Shown here in pieces: positions 63,845 through 64,000 of a stretch of DNA of 64,000 nucleotides (its first letter is position 1; every line of letters starts with the position of its first letter). The stretch is from Orientallactaga sibirica (taxonomy: Eukaryota; Chordata; Mammalia; Rodentia; Dipodidae): the NCBI GenBank assembly GCA_036365145.1, contig JAEOAD010000040.1:16839501-16903500 (forward strand). Reading direction: 5' to 3'. A model generated the notes under the pieces. That model made no database searches. It was not told the DNA's origin and was given only the letters and a program-made list of their open reading frames with translations. A program made the translations under genes and the position numbers.

Positions 63845-64000
63845 TTCGCCCGCGCGCACCGTTCCTTGCGCGCGCCCCACGGCTCTGCGCGCCCGGCGCT
63901 CTTCCCCCGCGCGCTACTCTGGTGCGCGCGCCCTATCGCTCCGCACGTCCCCGTGGGTGCGCGCGCCCTGTCCCTTGCTTGCGCCCCATTCGTGCGCGTG
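63845..64000 (+). repeat. Degenerate CGCGCG-rich minisatellite
   Basis: Units of about 15-37 bp begin with GCGCGC-type blocks separated by CT-rich spacers (63,851; 63,869; 63,888; 63,909; 63,926; 63,960). The array runs off the window end. Confidence 0.45.

Larger units (their letters stand above)
62900..64000 (+). promoter_or_regulatory. FRYL: CpG-island promoter, probably of FRYL
   Basis: GC and CpG content rise sharply from about 62.9 kb and stay high to the window end. Three CCAAT boxes (62,976; 63,007; 63,217) and overlapping GC boxes (63,239-63,251) precede a plus-strand splice donor at 63,492. In mammals FRYL lies head-to-head with OCIAD1 across about 50 kb, matching the spacing here. 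FRYL is a very large furry-family protein. No coding sequence of it is in the window, so the name rests on gene order. Confidence 0.65.

Noticed and set aside
63237..63880. Open frames of 66-130 codons in the right CpG island
   Set aside because: Same composition effect. They cross the strong splice donor at 63,492 and overlap on both strands.

Overview
This is mammalian nuclear DNA from a rodent. It has CpG-island promoters, GT-AG split exons and many SINEs. Two SINE families dominate: a monomeric 7SL-derived B1 type of about 145 bp, and a tRNA-derived B2-superfamily type of about 200 bp with A and B boxes and a CT-rich, AATAAA-rich tail. The second family differs from mouse or rat B2 and fits the lineage-specific SINE of jerboas and their relatives (Dipodoidea). 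That assignment is inferred from remembered consensus sequences.

Two genes anchor the window. On the minus strand, three coding exons (9,178-9,240; 8,359-8,439; 2,289-2,342) join in frame into the N-terminal 64 residues of OCIAD1. Its CpG-island promoter lies at about 10.03-10.73 kb, and the rest of the gene continues left of base 1. A second CpG island begins near 62.9 kb. It has CCAAT and GC boxes and a strong plus-strand splice donor at 63,492. By conserved gene order (OCIAD1 and FRYL are head-to-head neighbours in mammals) it is most likely the FRYL promoter and noncoding first exon. No FRYL coding sequence is visible.

The roughly 52 kb between the promoters has no convincing protein gene. 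It is packed with SINEs in both orientations, often nested, with 5'-truncated L1 3' ends, ancient MaLR and ERVL-type LTR pieces, one younger-looking LTR near 40.2-40.8 kb, a few ID-like elements, and microsatellites that mostly grow from SINE tails. Two tandem segmental duplications stand out: a nearly identical 1.28-kb pair (27,451-30,005) and a slightly diverged 1.85-kb pair (48,537-52,231) carrying MaLR internal sequence. A long form of the tRNA SINE carries a CTCF-core-like motif; the copy at 25,798-25,811 matches the consensus at every position.

I found no previously undescribed gene system. The most useful leads are the SINE-borne CTCF-like motifs between two divergent housekeeping promoters, the two tandem duplications, and several insertions readable base by base from their target-site duplications. 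SINE boundaries were read by eye and are good to roughly 10 bases.
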